From NCBI RefSeq assembly GCF_017183135.1, contig NZ_JADDXW010000002.1, forward strand, positions 186,001 to 250,000: DNA of 64,000 bases, in the 5' to 3' direction. Position 1 is the stretch's first letter. Each line of letters starts with the position of its first letter. Below the pieces are notes generated by a model. The model had not been told where the DNA came from. It was given only the letters and a program-made list of their open reading frames with translations, and did not search any database. The position numbers and the translations under genes were made by a program. The stretch is from Aurantimonas marina. GTDB lineage: Bacteria > Pseudomonadota > Alphaproteobacteria > Rhizobiales > Rhizobiaceae. This document shows positions 48,938 to 57,310 of this stretch, piece by piece.

Positions 48938-49771
48938 ATGACCGTCCGGGCGAGCGAGATTTCCGCCATGTCGTCACGTCCATCCCTGATCGCGGCCATC
49001 GGCGACGTACATGGTGCGGCCGGGCTGCTTTCGACGCTTCTCCGGGGTCTCGACACGGTCGCGGCGCGCCGGAGGACGACCATGGACATCATCTTCCTCG
49101 GCGACATCGTCGACAGAGGACCCGACAGTCGCGGCGCCCTTGATCTCGTCGTCGAAGCGATCGCCACCCATCCGAATTCCCGACTGCTCCTCGGCAATCA
49201 CGATTGGTGGCTGCTGCAATTTCTTAAAGGTGAGCTCGACCGCGACGCGATCGACAATTGGCTGGATCAGGGTGGCGCCGCCACCCTCGCCTCCTATGGC
49301 GCCGCCTCGACCCGGGACGTTGCTGCCATCCGACACCACATCCTGCTGGATCGGCCGGAGCATTTCGAACTCCTGTCCGGCGCCGCGACGATCGCGGTCG
49401 AAGGCAGCTTCGTCTTCGTCCATGCCGGGATCGATCCACGTCGGTCGATCGATCGGCAGGAGGCGCGCGACTGCCTATGGATCCGCGCGCCCTTCCTGAA
49501 CCACATCGGGCATCTCAGCCACGTCGTCGTGCATGGCCATCAGCCACAGAAAGGCGGACGTCCGCTCGTCACCGAGAACCGTATCTCGCTGGATACCGGT
49601 GCCGTCTTCACCGGCCGGCTCTCGGCCGTGATCATCGATCGGCATGGCGGCCAGATGGAATTCGTGGCGGCCACAGGCGACGGCCGGTTCGCGGCGGTCG
49701 AACCGATGCGTCTCGACCGCGGTCTCGGCACTGTCCTGGATACTCCGGAACGCGAGGCCGATCGCTCCTGA
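48938..49771 (+). CDS. PPP-family metallophosphoesterase (bacterial Ser/Thr phosphatase-like)
   Basis: 277 residues with all dinuclear-metal motifs: GDVHG, GDIVDRGPDS, GNHDWW, VHAG and HGHQP. It resembles PrpE/PrpA-type protein phosphatases or diadenosine tetraphosphatase-like enzymes; the substrate is not predictable. Two starts are possible, ATG at 48938 and ATG at 48968; the second is closer to a purine-rich stretch. It is divergent from the GGDEF-EAL gene, 92 bases away. Confidence 0.88.
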   Translation: MTVRASEISAMSSRPSLIAAIGDVHGAAGLLSTLLRGLDTVAARRRTTMDIIFLGDIVDRGPDSRGALDLVVEAIATHPNSRLLLGNHDWWLLQFLKGELDRDAIDNWLDQGGAATLASYGAASTRDVAAIRHHILLDRPEHFELLSGAATIAVEGSFVFVHAGIDPRRSIDRQEARDCLWIRAPFLNHIGHLSHVVVHGHQPQKGGRPLVTENRISLDTGAVFTGRLSAVIIDRHGGQMEFVAATGDGRFAAVEPMRLDRGLGTVLDTPEREADRS

Positions 49772-50160
49772 CATCGCCAAAGGAGTGCAGTCCGGCTGCA
49801 ATGGCGGGCAGACGTCCCATGCCTTTCGCCCGGCGCCGGCAGGCAAAAAAAGGGGCGGCACGCGGCCGCCCGAATTTTGGCTGGAGTATCAGGTCATGAA
49901 AACCCGATGTCCTGCAAATGCGTTAGCACCGCTTTGGTTGCACCGCTCCCGGAAATAAAACGCCCGGCCCGCGGCAGTCGTGCTGGAAATTCTGCCGGGC
50001 ACTTCGCACACGGGCGGCAAAGTCGTTAGCAGACGCAACCAACTTCGCATGGTGGCGTTAACGCTGCGAACGCTCTTGCGCCACCACCCGATCGGCATGA
50101 CCTATGTGCCCGGAGCCAGAGTCGGCGCAGATCAACAGACGACCGCAGGAGTCCCAGCCC
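49772..50160. other. Gene-free stretch with a hairpin
   Basis: No gene is seen in 389 bases. GGGCGGC (49853-49859) and GCCGCCC (49865-49871) form a stem with a 5-base loop. It is flanked on the left by seven A residues, which would be a T-run on the minus strand. It may act as a bidirectional terminator after the phosphatase gene. The rest holds the promoter of the SOUL gene, not identified. Confidence 0.45.
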
Positions 50161-51177
50161 ATGTTTCGCGACAACCCCACCGCCTATGATCGCATTTCCG
50201 ACGCTCTGAGCGATATCGGCGAGCGTATCGCGGAGCTCGAAGAACAGGTGGTCGACCGTTTCGATCCCCGGCCATCGCGTACCGAGCGGGTGCGCCGATC
50301 GATTTCCCGGCACCTGCCCTTCCAATCCGAGCCCACGGGCCTCTCGCGCTACGTGCCGGACTTTTTGACCGGTTTGTCGGTACCGTCCGGGTCGGACGCG
50401 CAACGCCAGCTGCGCTCCCTCCGCGATGACGCCGGCGAGGGGATCGACAACGCGCGCGGCTATCTGAGTGATTTTCGCCGGCACCTTCCCGAGTTCCGGC
50501 TTCCCCGCGCGACGAGTTTTCGCCGCGGCGTGCAGACCCAGCGCGGGATCGATTATCTGCGCGACCGGCCGGAGCTGACCGCACTTCTCGTGGTGGGCGG
50601 AACGGTTGCCGTCGTCGGCACGGCCTATTTCGTCACCAAGAAGGTGCAGGAACACAGCGAGGAGCCCGACTACGACGTGGTCCGCGAGGACGGGCCGATC
50701 GAAATCCGCGACTATGACGCGATGATCGTCGCCGAGACGGTCAAGAGCGGATATCATGAAAAGGCGCGCCGCGCGGGCTTCCAGTCGCTGGCCGACTACA
50801 TTTTCGCGCGCACGCGCCCAGGCAAGAAAATCAAGATGACCACCCCCGTGACCCAGCAGCTGGCCGAAGGCAACGGCCGGACCAAGGGCTGGGCCGTGCG
50901 CTTCGTCATGCCGAAGAAATTCACCCTGGCCAGCCTCCCAGAGCCGGGCAATAGCGACGTGGCGATCAAGGAAGTTCAGGCGCGACGCATCGCCGCGATC
51001 CGCTTTTCCGGCAATTTCAATGCAACGCTCGCCAGCAAGCACCTGATGAGCCTCTACAATTATCTCGCGGACAACAATCTGAAGCAGAAGGGCGATCCCG
51101 AATACGCCTTCTACAATCCGCCCTGGACCCCCGGCTTCATGAAGCGCAACGAAATCCTGATCGAGATCGAGCGCTGA
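50161..51177 (+). CDS. SOUL heme-binding-family protein with N-terminal extension
   Basis: 338 residues from the ATG at 50161. Residues ~1-140 are a hydrophilic, charged region with a helix (AYDRISDALSDIGERIAELEEQVVD). A single TM segment (LTALLVVGGTVAVVGTAYFV, about 140-160) follows. The rest is a SOUL/HBP domain: YDVVREDGPIEIRDYDAMIVAE, KIKMTTPVTQQ and FYNPPWTPGFMKRNE. SOUL proteins bind heme or tetrapyrroles; the bacterial role is unclear. CAGGAG lies upstream of the start. Confidence 0.88.
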   Translation: MFRDNPTAYDRISDALSDIGERIAELEEQVVDRFDPRPSRTERVRRSISRHLPFQSEPTGLSRYVPDFLTGLSVPSGSDAQRQLRSLRDDAGEGIDNARGYLSDFRRHLPEFRLPRATSFRRGVQTQRGIDYLRDRPELTALLVVGGTVAVVGTAYFVTKKVQEHSEEPDYDVVREDGPIEIRDYDAMIVAETVKSGYHEKARRAGFQSLADYIFARTRPGKKIKMTTPVTQQLAEGNGRTKGWAVRFVMPKKFTLASLPEPGNSDVAIKEVQARRIAAIRFSGNFNATLASKHLMSLYNYLADNNLKQKGDPEYAFYNPPWTPGFMKRNEILIEIER

Positions 51178-51211
51178 GGCGCCGCGAGCACCGATTTCAA
51201 CGGAGATGACA

Positions 51212-51445
51212 ATGACCCAGGACAACGACCACAAGACGGCGCCCAAAGGCGGCGACATGCCGGCGGGAACGATCGACCCGGATATACTGAGCGAAGACCA
51301 GATCGCCTCCGAGCGGATGGGCGACAACGCGCTGCAGGCGAAGAACCAGGTGGATCAACACAACCAGCGCACCACACAGGCGGGCGCCAAGCGTGAACCC
51401 GACAAGGACACGCTCGAAGCCTTCCGGAAAATGGACGAGAAGTAG
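51212..51445 (+). CDS. Small hydrophilic hypothetical protein
   Basis: 77 residues if started at the ATG at 51212, which has GGAG 6 bases upstream; the ATG at 51206 is too close to it. It is rich in D, K, Q and N with no hydrophobic core (DHKTAPKGGDMPAG, AKNQVDQHNQRTTQ), so probably disordered. It lies 34 bases after the SOUL gene and ends in a clear terminator, so the two form one transcript. I do not recognise it; stress-protection-type disordered proteins look similar. Confidence 0.7.
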   Translation: MTQDNDHKTAPKGGDMPAGTIDPDILSEDQIASERMGDNALQAKNQVDQHNQRTTQAGAKREPDKDTLEAFRKMDEK

Positions 51446-51480
51446 GGCCGTTTCGGCTGTGACGGAAAAACGGCAAAAAG

Positions 51481-51508
51481 GGTTCGCGGATTCCGCGAGC
51501 CTTTTTTT
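51481..51508 (+). terminator. Intrinsic terminator of the SOUL transcript
   Basis: GGTTCGCGG (51481-51489) and CCGCGAGCC (51493-51501) pair with one G-U, with a 3-base loop, followed by seven T residues (51502-51508). It is 36 bases after the small gene's stop. Confidence 0.85.
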
Positions 51509-51596
51509 GCGCCGCCCTATCGCGACCGCTCACACCTTCGCTGACGGGAGCGGATCGATCCGACCGCCGCGCCGCGATCCGGCGTCCGCTCTCCGG

Positions 51597-51944
51597 TCAG
51601 ACCTTGATGACGTAATGCTTCTTGGTCGGCTCGACGACCTTCCACCGGCCCTTGAAGCCGGGGCGGATGACGAAGCTGTCGCCGGCGACGAGCTTGACCG
51701 GCTCGCAGCCATCCTCGGTCAAAACCGAGACGCCTTCCAGAATGTGCAAAAACTCCCACTCGGTATAGTCGATCTCCCACTCGCCACCGGTGGATTCCCA
51801 GATGCCGGCATAAAGGCCGTTGCCATCGTCCTCGATGTTCCAGGTCTTGCTGCTGGGGCGACCGCTCTTGATCTTCTCCTTGGCCGGCGCGCCGGTCTCG
51901 ACGGCAATGCCGTCCTTGTCGAATTTCAGGAAATGTTCGGCCAT
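51597..51944 (-). CDS. Cupin-domain protein (cupin_3/DUF861 type)
   Basis: 115 residues, a single cupin barrel: STGGEWEIDYTEWEFLHILEG (motif 1, with Glu ligands), then GDSFVIRPGFKGRWKVVEPTKK (motif 2). The pattern fits the DUF861/EutQ-like group, often annotated as ethanolamine or ureidoglycine-related. No substrate can be assigned. It lies behind metY on the same strand, 142 bases away, so co-transcription is possible. Confidence 0.85.
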   Translation of the reverse strand: MAEHFLKFDKDGIAVETGAPAKEKIKSGRPSSKTWNIEDDGNGLYAGIWESTGGEWEIDYTEWEFLHILEGVSVLTEDGCEPVKLVAGDSFVIRPGFKGRWKVVEPTKKHYVIKV

Positions 51945-52086
51945 GGTGGATCCTTTTCGACGGGACGTTCCGACCGGCAGAAATGCGCGGCGGTGACGGC
52001 CGTTCCAATTCTGATGCGAGAAACGCGAAACGGCCGCCTCATGGGCGACCGCTTCGGGTGGTCCGAGTTCGAAACCGGCGAACGCC

Positions 52087-53364
52087 TCAGGTCTTGGCGA
52101 GCGCCTGATCGAGATCGGCAATGATGTCGGCGACGTTCTCGATGCCGATCGACAACCGCACCACGTCCGGCCCGGCGCCGGCGGCGACCCTCTGATCGTC
52201 GGCGAGTTGCTTGTGGGTGGTCGAGGCCGGGTGGATCACCAGCGAGCGCGTATCGCCGATATTGGCGAGGTGGGAAAACAGCTCCAGCGCCTCGACGAAG
52301 GCGACGCCCGCCTCGAAGCCGCCCTTGAGCCCGAAGGTGAAGACGGCCCCGGCCCCGTTGGGCGCGTATTTCCTCATCATCGCGTGGTTCGGATCGTCTT
52401 CGAGACCCGCATAGGACACCCAGCTCACCTTGTCGTGGCCTTTCAGGTGCTCGGCGACCTTGAGCGCGTTGTCGCAATGGCGCTGCATCCTGAGCGGCAG
52501 CGTCTCGATGCCGGTCAGGATCATGAAGGCGTTGAACGGCGAGATCGCAGGCCCGAGATCGCGCAGCCCGAGCACGCGGCAAGCGATGGCGAAGGCGAAA
52601 TTGCCGAAGGTCTCGTGCAGGACGATACCGTTATACTCGTCTCGCGGTTGCGACAGCATCGGGTAGCGGTCGCTCGCCGACCAGTCGAAGGTGCCGGCGT
52701 CGATGATGGCGCCGCCCATCGAATTGCCGTGGCCGCCCATGAATTTGGTCAGCGAATGGATGACGATGTCGGCGCCGTGTTCGATCGGCCGGCACAGATA
52801 CGGCGTTGCCATGGTGTTGTCGACGATCAGCGGAATGCCATGCTTCTGGGCGATCGCCGCGACCGCCGCGATGTCGACCACGGCGCCGGCGGGATTGGCG
52901 AAGGACTCCATGAAGATCGCGCGGGTCTTGTCGGTGATCGCCGCCTCGAAACTCGACACGTCGTCCGGATCGGCCCATTTGACCCGCCAGTCGAACGACT
53001 TGAAGGCGTGGCCAAACTGGTTGATCGAACCGCCATAGAGCTTGCGCGATGCGACGAACTCGTCGCCCGGCCGCATCAGCGCCTGGAAGACGATGAGTTG
53101 GGCAGCGTGACCCGACGCGACGGCGAGCGCCGCCGTGCCGCCTTCCAGCGCGGCGACGCGCTCCTCCAGGACGGCCTGTGTCGGGTTCATGATGCGCGTA
53201 TAGATATTGCCGAACTGCTGCAGCCCGAACAGCGAGGCGGCATGGTCGACATCGTCGAAGACGAAGGAAGTGGTCTGGTAGATCGGGGTCGCGCGCGCGC
53301 CCGTCGACGGATCCGGCTGGGCGCCGGCATGGATGGCTAGTGTCTCGAACCCCGGTCCGCTCAT
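52087..53364 (-). CDS. metY: O-acetylhomoserine sulfhydrylase MetY
   Basis: 425 residues of the Cys/Met-metabolism PLP family. PLP-lysine in IHSLTKFMGGHGN (about residue 207), N-terminal ARATPIYQTTSFVF and NIYTRIMNPTQAVLEER, and the length and HPASTTHKQL block that separate MetY from MetB and MetZ. It converts O-acetylhomoserine and sulfide to homocysteine. I looked for a SAM-II (metA-type) riboswitch in the leader and did not see the expected conserved segments. Start ATG at 53364. Confidence 0.93.
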   Translation of the reverse strand: MSGPGFETLAIHAGAQPDPSTGARATPIYQTTSFVFDDVDHAASLFGLQQFGNIYTRIMNPTQAVLEERVAALEGGTAALAVASGHAAQLIVFQALMRPGDEFVASRKLYGGSINQFGHAFKSFDWRVKWADPDDVSSFEAAITDKTRAIFMESFANPAGAVVDIAAVAAIAQKHGIPLIVDNTMATPYLCRPIEHGADIVIHSLTKFMGGHGNSMGGAIIDAGTFDWSASDRYPMLSQPRDEYNGIVLHETFGNFAFAIACRVLGLRDLGPAISPFNAFMILTGIETLPLRMQRHCDNALKVAEHLKGHDKVSWVSYAGLEDDPNHAMMRKYAPNGAGAVFTFGLKGGFEAGVAFVEALELFSHLANIGDTRSLVIHPASTTHKQLADDQRVAAGAGPDVVRLSIGIENVADIIADLDQALAKT

Positions 53365-53573
53365 TCTCACGCTCCCTGCTTGTGTCACCGACGGCCGCTG
53401 TGCGGCCGGCTCCCGGCATCGTGCCGCCGACGCCATAGCACGGCGCGCGACAGGCGACGAGAAATCGTCAACCCGTTTTTTGGCGCGAGCGGGGATATTG
53501 TTCTGCGATGCAGCCGGCGGCGCGGCATGTCAGGCGCTGCGCTGAGGCGCGATGGCCTCGCGCATCCCGAAAA

Positions 53574-53867
53574 TCACACCAACTCTAGCCGCAGCGATCG
53601 CCCCACTGCTTTGGCGGCGCTCGAAAGGGCGGCCAAAGTGACGTTCTCGTTGTCGGGATCGAGCAGCCGGTCGAGCTGGGAGCGGGAGGTCTCCAGGCGT
53701 TTGGCCATTTCGACCTTTGAAAGGCGCTGCTCCTTCATGGCAGCGGCAAGCTGGAAAGCCAGGACGCGCTTGATCGCCCGCTCGGTCGTCTCTTCGAGTG
53801 TTCCCTGTTCGGCGAGGAAGTCCTCAAAGCTCTCGCGGATATGGATAGATTCGATCCGCGTGCTCAT
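53574..53867 (-). CDS. Orphan helix-turn-helix antitoxin (HigA-like)
   Basis: 97 residues. An N-terminal dimerisation/linker region (SIHIRESFEDFLAEQGTLEETTERAIKRVLAFQ) precedes a Cro/CI-type helix-turn-helix (SKVEMAKRLETSRSQLDRLLD). This is the layout of antitoxins of RelE/HigB-type pairs. The stop of the preceding toxin frame overlaps its ATG, as normal in such operons, but only the toxin's C-terminus survives (53864-53983). Without a functional toxin it may persist as a repressor or anti-addiction factor. Confidence 0.82.
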   Translation of the reverse strand: MSTRIESIHIRESFEDFLAEQGTLEETTERAIKRVLAFQLAAAMKEQRLSKVEMAKRLETSRSQLDRLLDPDNENVTLAALSSAAKAVGRSLRLELV

Positions 53868-53983
53868 CGCAATCCTCTCATTCGTCTTTCGGCAACGTCC
53901 AATTCGTGCTCCGGCGTCTTCTGAGTTTTCTTGATGAAGCCGTGCAGCAACACGAGACTGCTCTCGTGAACACAGCACGAACG
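53864..53983 (-). pseudogene. C-terminal remnant of a RelE/HigB-type toxin
   Basis: A 39-residue open stretch preceded by an in-frame stop reads LLHGFIKKTQKTPEHEL followed by AERRMRGL. This is the conserved C-terminal part of RelE/HigB-type toxins (HGFxKKTQKTP, then A..R). Its stop overlaps the antitoxin ATG. The region that should encode the other ~60-70 residues is occupied by the CoA-binding-protein gene ending at 54008, so the 5' part was deleted. Confidence 0.75.
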
Positions 53984-54007
53984 TCAGTTGGACGCCTCCC
54001 CTCCCCG

Positions 54008-54538
54008 CTACCGCCGCGGGTTCAGCCCGAAACTCTGGTAGCCTTTGCCCATCACCGGCTTTTTCGACGAGAGCACCCGCGAATTGATGCCGTTCCAGCC
54101 GATCTCGCCGGACAGGCGCGCATATTCGATCTTCGGGCAGCGATCCATGACGACGGTCAGGCCGGCGGCTTCGGCTTTCGCCGCCGCGTCCTCATGGCGG
54201 ATGCCGAGCTGCATCCAGATCACCTTGGGCTTCGGCTCCAGCGCCAGGGCTTCGTCGACGATCCCCGGCACGGCGTCGGCGCCGCGAAAGATGTCGACCA
54301 TGTCGATCGGCTCGGGAATGCTCGAAAGATCTGCGTAGCAGCGCTGGCCGAGCAGATCCTGCCCGGCGAGGCCCGGATTGACTGGAATGACCCGGTAGCC
54401 CTTCGCCAAAAGGTATTTCAGCACGAAATAGGACGGCCGCACGGACTTGGCGCTGGCCCCGACCAGCGCGATGGTCTTCACGCGGTCGAGAACATCGCGG
54501 ATCGTCGCGTCCGGATAGGCGAGCAGCGCGGCGCTCAT
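54008..54538 (-). CDS. CoA-binding domain protein (YccU-like)
   Basis: 176 residues. A Rossmann CoA-binding domain: IALVGASAKSVRPSYFVLKYLL, YRVIPVNPGLAGQDLLGQRCYADL and VIWMQLGIRHEDAAAKAEAAG, ending VVMDRCPKIEY. It is a stand-alone version of the N-terminal domain of acyl-CoA synthetases; biochemical role unknown. The ATG overlaps the stop of the enoyl-CoA hydratase gene (ATGA), so the two are translated together, consistent with a CoA-related role. Confidence 0.88.
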   Translation of the reverse strand: MSAALLAYPDATIRDVLDRVKTIALVGASAKSVRPSYFVLKYLLAKGYRVIPVNPGLAGQDLLGQRCYADLSSIPEPIDMVDIFRGADAVPGIVDEALALEPKPKVIWMQLGIRHEDAAAKAEAAGLTVVMDRCPKIEYARLSGEIGWNGINSRVLSSKKPVMGKGYQSFGLNPRR

Positions 54539-55353
54539 TCGCCGGTCCATTCGGGTTTGCGCTTTTCCAGAAACGCCCCGACCCCCTCCTCGGCGTCCTT
54601 TGCCAGCATGTTCTCGGTCATGACGCTGGCCGCATAGTCATAGGCGTCGGTAAGCCCCATCTCGGCTTGGCGGTAGAAGGCCTCCTTGCCGATCTTCACG
54701 GTCACCGGCGATTTCGAGGCGATGGTCGTGGCGTATTTTCCGACGATGGTGCCGAGATATTCCGGCGGCACCACCCGGTTGATCAGACCGAATTCGCGGG
54801 CGGTGCGCGCATCGATCGTCTCGCCGGTGAGCAGCATTTCCATGGCGTGCTTGCGAGTCAGATTGCGCGACAGCGCCACCATCGGCGTCGAGCAGAACAG
54901 GCCGATATTGACGCCCGGGGTACAGAAATGCGCCTCCTCGGAGGCGATGGCGAGATCGCAGGAGGCAACGAGTTGGCAGCCGGCTGCCGTCGCGAGGCCA
55001 GCGACCTCGGCGATCACCGGCGTCGGATGGCGGACGATCGCCTGCATCAGCTCGGAGCATTTGCGCATGGTGGCCTCGAAGAAGGCGCGGCCGCGATCGG
55101 CGTCGCCGCGCCTTGCGGTGAGTTCCTTCAGATCGTGGCCGGCCGAGAAGAGTTTGCCCTCGGCGGCGATGACCACGACGCGGTTGGTCTTGTCCGCCGC
55201 CGCATTCTGCAAGGCCGAGAGGATCGCCTCCATCATCGCCATCGACAGCGCGTTGGCCGGTGGGCTGGACAACACGATCCGGGTGAGCCCCGGCGCCCGC
55301 TGGACGTCCACCGGATGGGTCCGGGTGTCGGTGAGTTCGAAAATGTCTGCCAT
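54535..55353 (-). CDS. Enoyl-CoA hydratase/isomerase-family protein
   Basis: 272 residues of the crotonase family. Oxyanion-hole segments are AEGKLFSAGHDLKEL and AGLATAAGCQLVASCDLAIA, followed by NIGLFCSTPMVALSRN. One of the two catalytic glutamates appears replaced in the second block (VNIGLFCS), as in ECHDC3-like members, so classical hydration is uncertain. It forms a two-gene operon with the CoA-binding protein and is divergent from a PaaI thioesterase, so these three make a small acyl-CoA locus. Confidence 0.87.
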   Translation of the reverse strand: MADIFELTDTRTHPVDVQRAPGLTRIVLSSPPANALSMAMMEAILSALQNAAADKTNRVVVIAAEGKLFSAGHDLKELTARRGDADRGRAFFEATMRKCSELMQAIVRHPTPVIAEVAGLATAAGCQLVASCDLAIASEEAHFCTPGVNIGLFCSTPMVALSRNLTRKHAMEMLLTGETIDARTAREFGLINRVVPPEYLGTIVGKYATTIASKSPVTVKIGKEAFYRQAEMGLTDAYDYAASVMTENMLAKDAEEGVGAFLEKRKPEWTGE

Positions 55354-55475
55354 GTCCGGTCCTCGTTCGCATGGTGGCGCATCGGCCGGCCGATGCCTCG
55401 CCCTATCTAGATCATGGCGCCGCTTCGTGCCATCGGAAGGACGCCAAACGAACGACACCCGAGGGGAGACGCCGG

Positions 55476-55913
55476 TTGCAACCGATCATGACTGTCCAGG
55501 AGCTCGATGCATTCCTGGAAAGCGAATTTCCGCAGCTCGGCGGCCGCGATGGCGGCTTCTCGATCGTCGCGGTGAAGCCCGGCCTCGTGGCGATGCGGCT
55601 CCTTGCCGACGATCGCCACCTTCGCCCTGGGGGAACCGTCTCCGGCCCGACGTTGTTCACCCTTGCCGATGTCGCGGCCTACGTTGCGATCCTCGCCCAT
55701 ATCGGGCCGGTCGCCCACGCGGTCACGACGAATCTGTCGATCAATTTCCTGCGCAAGCCGGAGCCCGGCCCACTTGTCGGCAGCGCCCGCATTCTCAAGC
55801 TCGGCCGGCGCCTCGCGGTGGTCGAGGTCGCGATGACCAACGAAGGCCATGCCCCGGACGACGACAACATTCTCGCCCATGCGGTCGCCACCTATTCGAT
55901 CCCGCCGCGGTAA
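55476..55913 (+). CDS. PaaI-family hotdog thioesterase
   Basis: 145 residues from the TTG at 55476, which has GGAG 7 bases upstream; the ATG at 55488 is an alternative without a site. The hotdog fold shows VSGPTLFTLADVAAYVAIL (with the catalytic acidic residue of the PaaI group) and VTTNLSINFLRKPEPG. It should hydrolyse acyl-CoA thioesters, perhaps aromatic ones. Divergent from the enoyl-CoA hydratase gene. Confidence 0.87.
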   Translation: MQPIMTVQELDAFLESEFPQLGGRDGGFSIVAVKPGLVAMRLLADDRHLRPGGTVSGPTLFTLADVAAYVAILAHIGPVAHAVTTNLSINFLRKPEPGPLVGSARILKLGRRLAVVEVAMTNEGHAPDDDNILAHAVATYSIPPR

Positions 55914-55961
55914 GCCGGAACCGAACACCAACAACGCCGGGTAACATAATACCGTTATGGC

Positions 55962-56043
55962 TTGACCCCCTGTCTATCAGGGCTTACAGGATCACCGACC
56001 CGTGCGTTTTTGCGTTGACAGCGGCGTCATCGAGCCGTATGTC
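55962..56043 (+). promoter_or_regulatory. Likely promoters of rplM-rpsI
   Basis: TTGACA (56015-56020), a 17-base spacer and TATGTC (56038-56043) form a good sigma-70-type promoter about 90 bases before rplM. A second candidate, TTGACC (55962-55967), 17 bases and TACAGG (55985-55990), lies upstream. Both are read by eye. Confidence 0.55.
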
Positions 56044-56134
56044 ACGCCCCATGAGGAGCGGCCGTGGGTCGCTCTTTTCTTAGGGCGGCCTGCGAAGGTT
56101 TGCCTCGATGCTCACCAACACCCAGGGGCAACCC

Positions 56135-56599
56135 ATGAAAACCTTCTCGCAGAAGACCGAGACGGTGGAGAAGAAGTGGATTCTGATCGACGCCGAAGGG
56201 CTCGTCGTCGGTCGCCTCGCTTCCATCGTCGCGCTTCGCCTTCGTGGCAAGCATAAGCCGACCTTCACCCCGCACGTGGACGACGGCGACAACATCATCA
56301 TCGTCAATGCCGACAAGATCGTCCTGACCGGCAATAAATATGCCAACAAGACATACTACTGGCATACCGGCTATGCTGGCGGCATCAAACAGCGCAAGGC
56401 ACGCGACATCCTCGAGGGCCGCTTTCCCGAGCGGGTCGTCGAAAAGGCGATCGAGCGCATGCTGCCACGCGGCCCGCTCGGCCGTCAGCAGTTGAAGAAC
56501 CTGCGCGTTTATGCCGGTGCCACGCATCCGCACGAAGCGCAGAACCCCGAGACGCTCGACGTCGCGGCAATGAACTCCAAAAACACGAGGGCCGCATAA
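56135..56599 (+). CDS. rplM: Ribosomal protein L13 (uL13)
   Basis: 154 residues, full length. Start [19 protein letters not shown], core [17 protein letters not shown] and [11 protein letters not shown], and [20 protein letters not shown] are diagnostic. The TAA stop shares a base with the rpsI start, the universal L13-S9 operon. An alternative ATG at 56108 would add nine residues not usual for L13. Confidence 0.98.
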   Translation: MKTFSQKTETVEKKWILIDAEGLVVGRLASIVALRLRGKHKPTFTPHVDDGDNIIIVNADKIVLTGNKYANKTYYWHTGYAGGIKQRKARDILEGRFPERVVEKAIERMLPRGPLGRQQLKNLRVYAGATHPHEAQNPETLDVAAMNSKNTRAA

Positions 56600-57075
56600 T
56601 GTCCCAGCTCTCTTCGCTCGAAGAACTCGGCTCGGCCGAAGCCTCGGTTCAGCCCGAAGCGCCGGTTCACGTCCAGAAGCTCGACCAGTTCGGCCGCGCC
56701 TATGCCACCGGCAAGCGCAAGGACGCGGTCGCCCGCGTCTGGATCAAGCCCGGCACCGGCAAGATCACCATCAACGAGCGTGATTTCGCCACCTATTTCG
56801 CCCGCCCGGTGCTGCAGATGGTGCTGCGTCAGCCGATCGTCGCGGCCAGCCGCGACGGCCAGTTCGACATCGTCGCCACGGTCGCCGGCGGCGGCCTCTC
56901 GGGGCAGGCCGGCGCGGTGCGCCACGGCATCTCCAAGGCGCTGACCTATTACGAGCCGGGCCTGCGCTCGGTTTTGAAGAAGGGCGGTTTCCTGACCCGT
57001 GACTCGCGTGTGGTCGAGCGCAAGAAGTACGGCAAGGCGAAGGCACGCCGGTCGTTCCAGTTCTCCAAGCGCTGA
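56599..57075 (+). CDS. rpsI: Ribosomal protein S9 (uS9)
   Basis: 158 residues. An acidic N-terminal extension of about 30 residues, common in alphaproteobacteria, precedes the S9 core: [37 protein letters not shown], and the basic tail [17 protein letters not shown] that contacts P-site tRNA. Followed by an ideal terminator at 57120-57147. Confidence 0.98.
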   Translation: MSQLSSLEELGSAEASVQPEAPVHVQKLDQFGRAYATGKRKDAVARVWIKPGTGKITINERDFATYFARPVLQMVLRQPIVAASRDGQFDIVATVAGGGLSGQAGAVRHGISKALTYYEPGLRSVLKKGGFLTRDSRVVERKKYGKAKARRSFQFSKR

Positions 57076-57119
57076 TCAAGCGCTCCGGCGACGACGCACG
57101 TCGCCCTCCTATCAGCAAG

Positions 57120-57147
57120 GCCGCCGGGTCCGCCCGGCGGCTTTTTT
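57120..57147 (+). terminator. Intrinsic terminator of rplM-rpsI
   Basis: GCCGCCGGG (57120-57128) and CCCGGCGGC (57133-57141) form a perfect 9-base stem with a TCCG loop, followed by TTTTTT (57142-57147). It lies 45 bases after the rpsI stop. Confidence 0.93.
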
Positions 57148-57310
57148 GTTGGGCGGAACGGCGAAAGCCGAAAGATTGCGGTAATCTTTATGCTTAACCA
57201 AGACTTAACGAAGGATTTGGCCGGGGCGCCGCACTGACCCATAACACTCTGGGAACAGGCACCGCGCCTGCCAGGCCGCGTCTGTCGAACAGCGGGATCG
57301 GAAAGGCACC

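Noticed and set aside
53365-53560. SAM-II or SAM/SAH riboswitch upstream of metY
   Set aside because: The conserved SAM-II core segments could not be found in the leader; only a TTGACG-like hexamer without a properly spaced -10 was seen.
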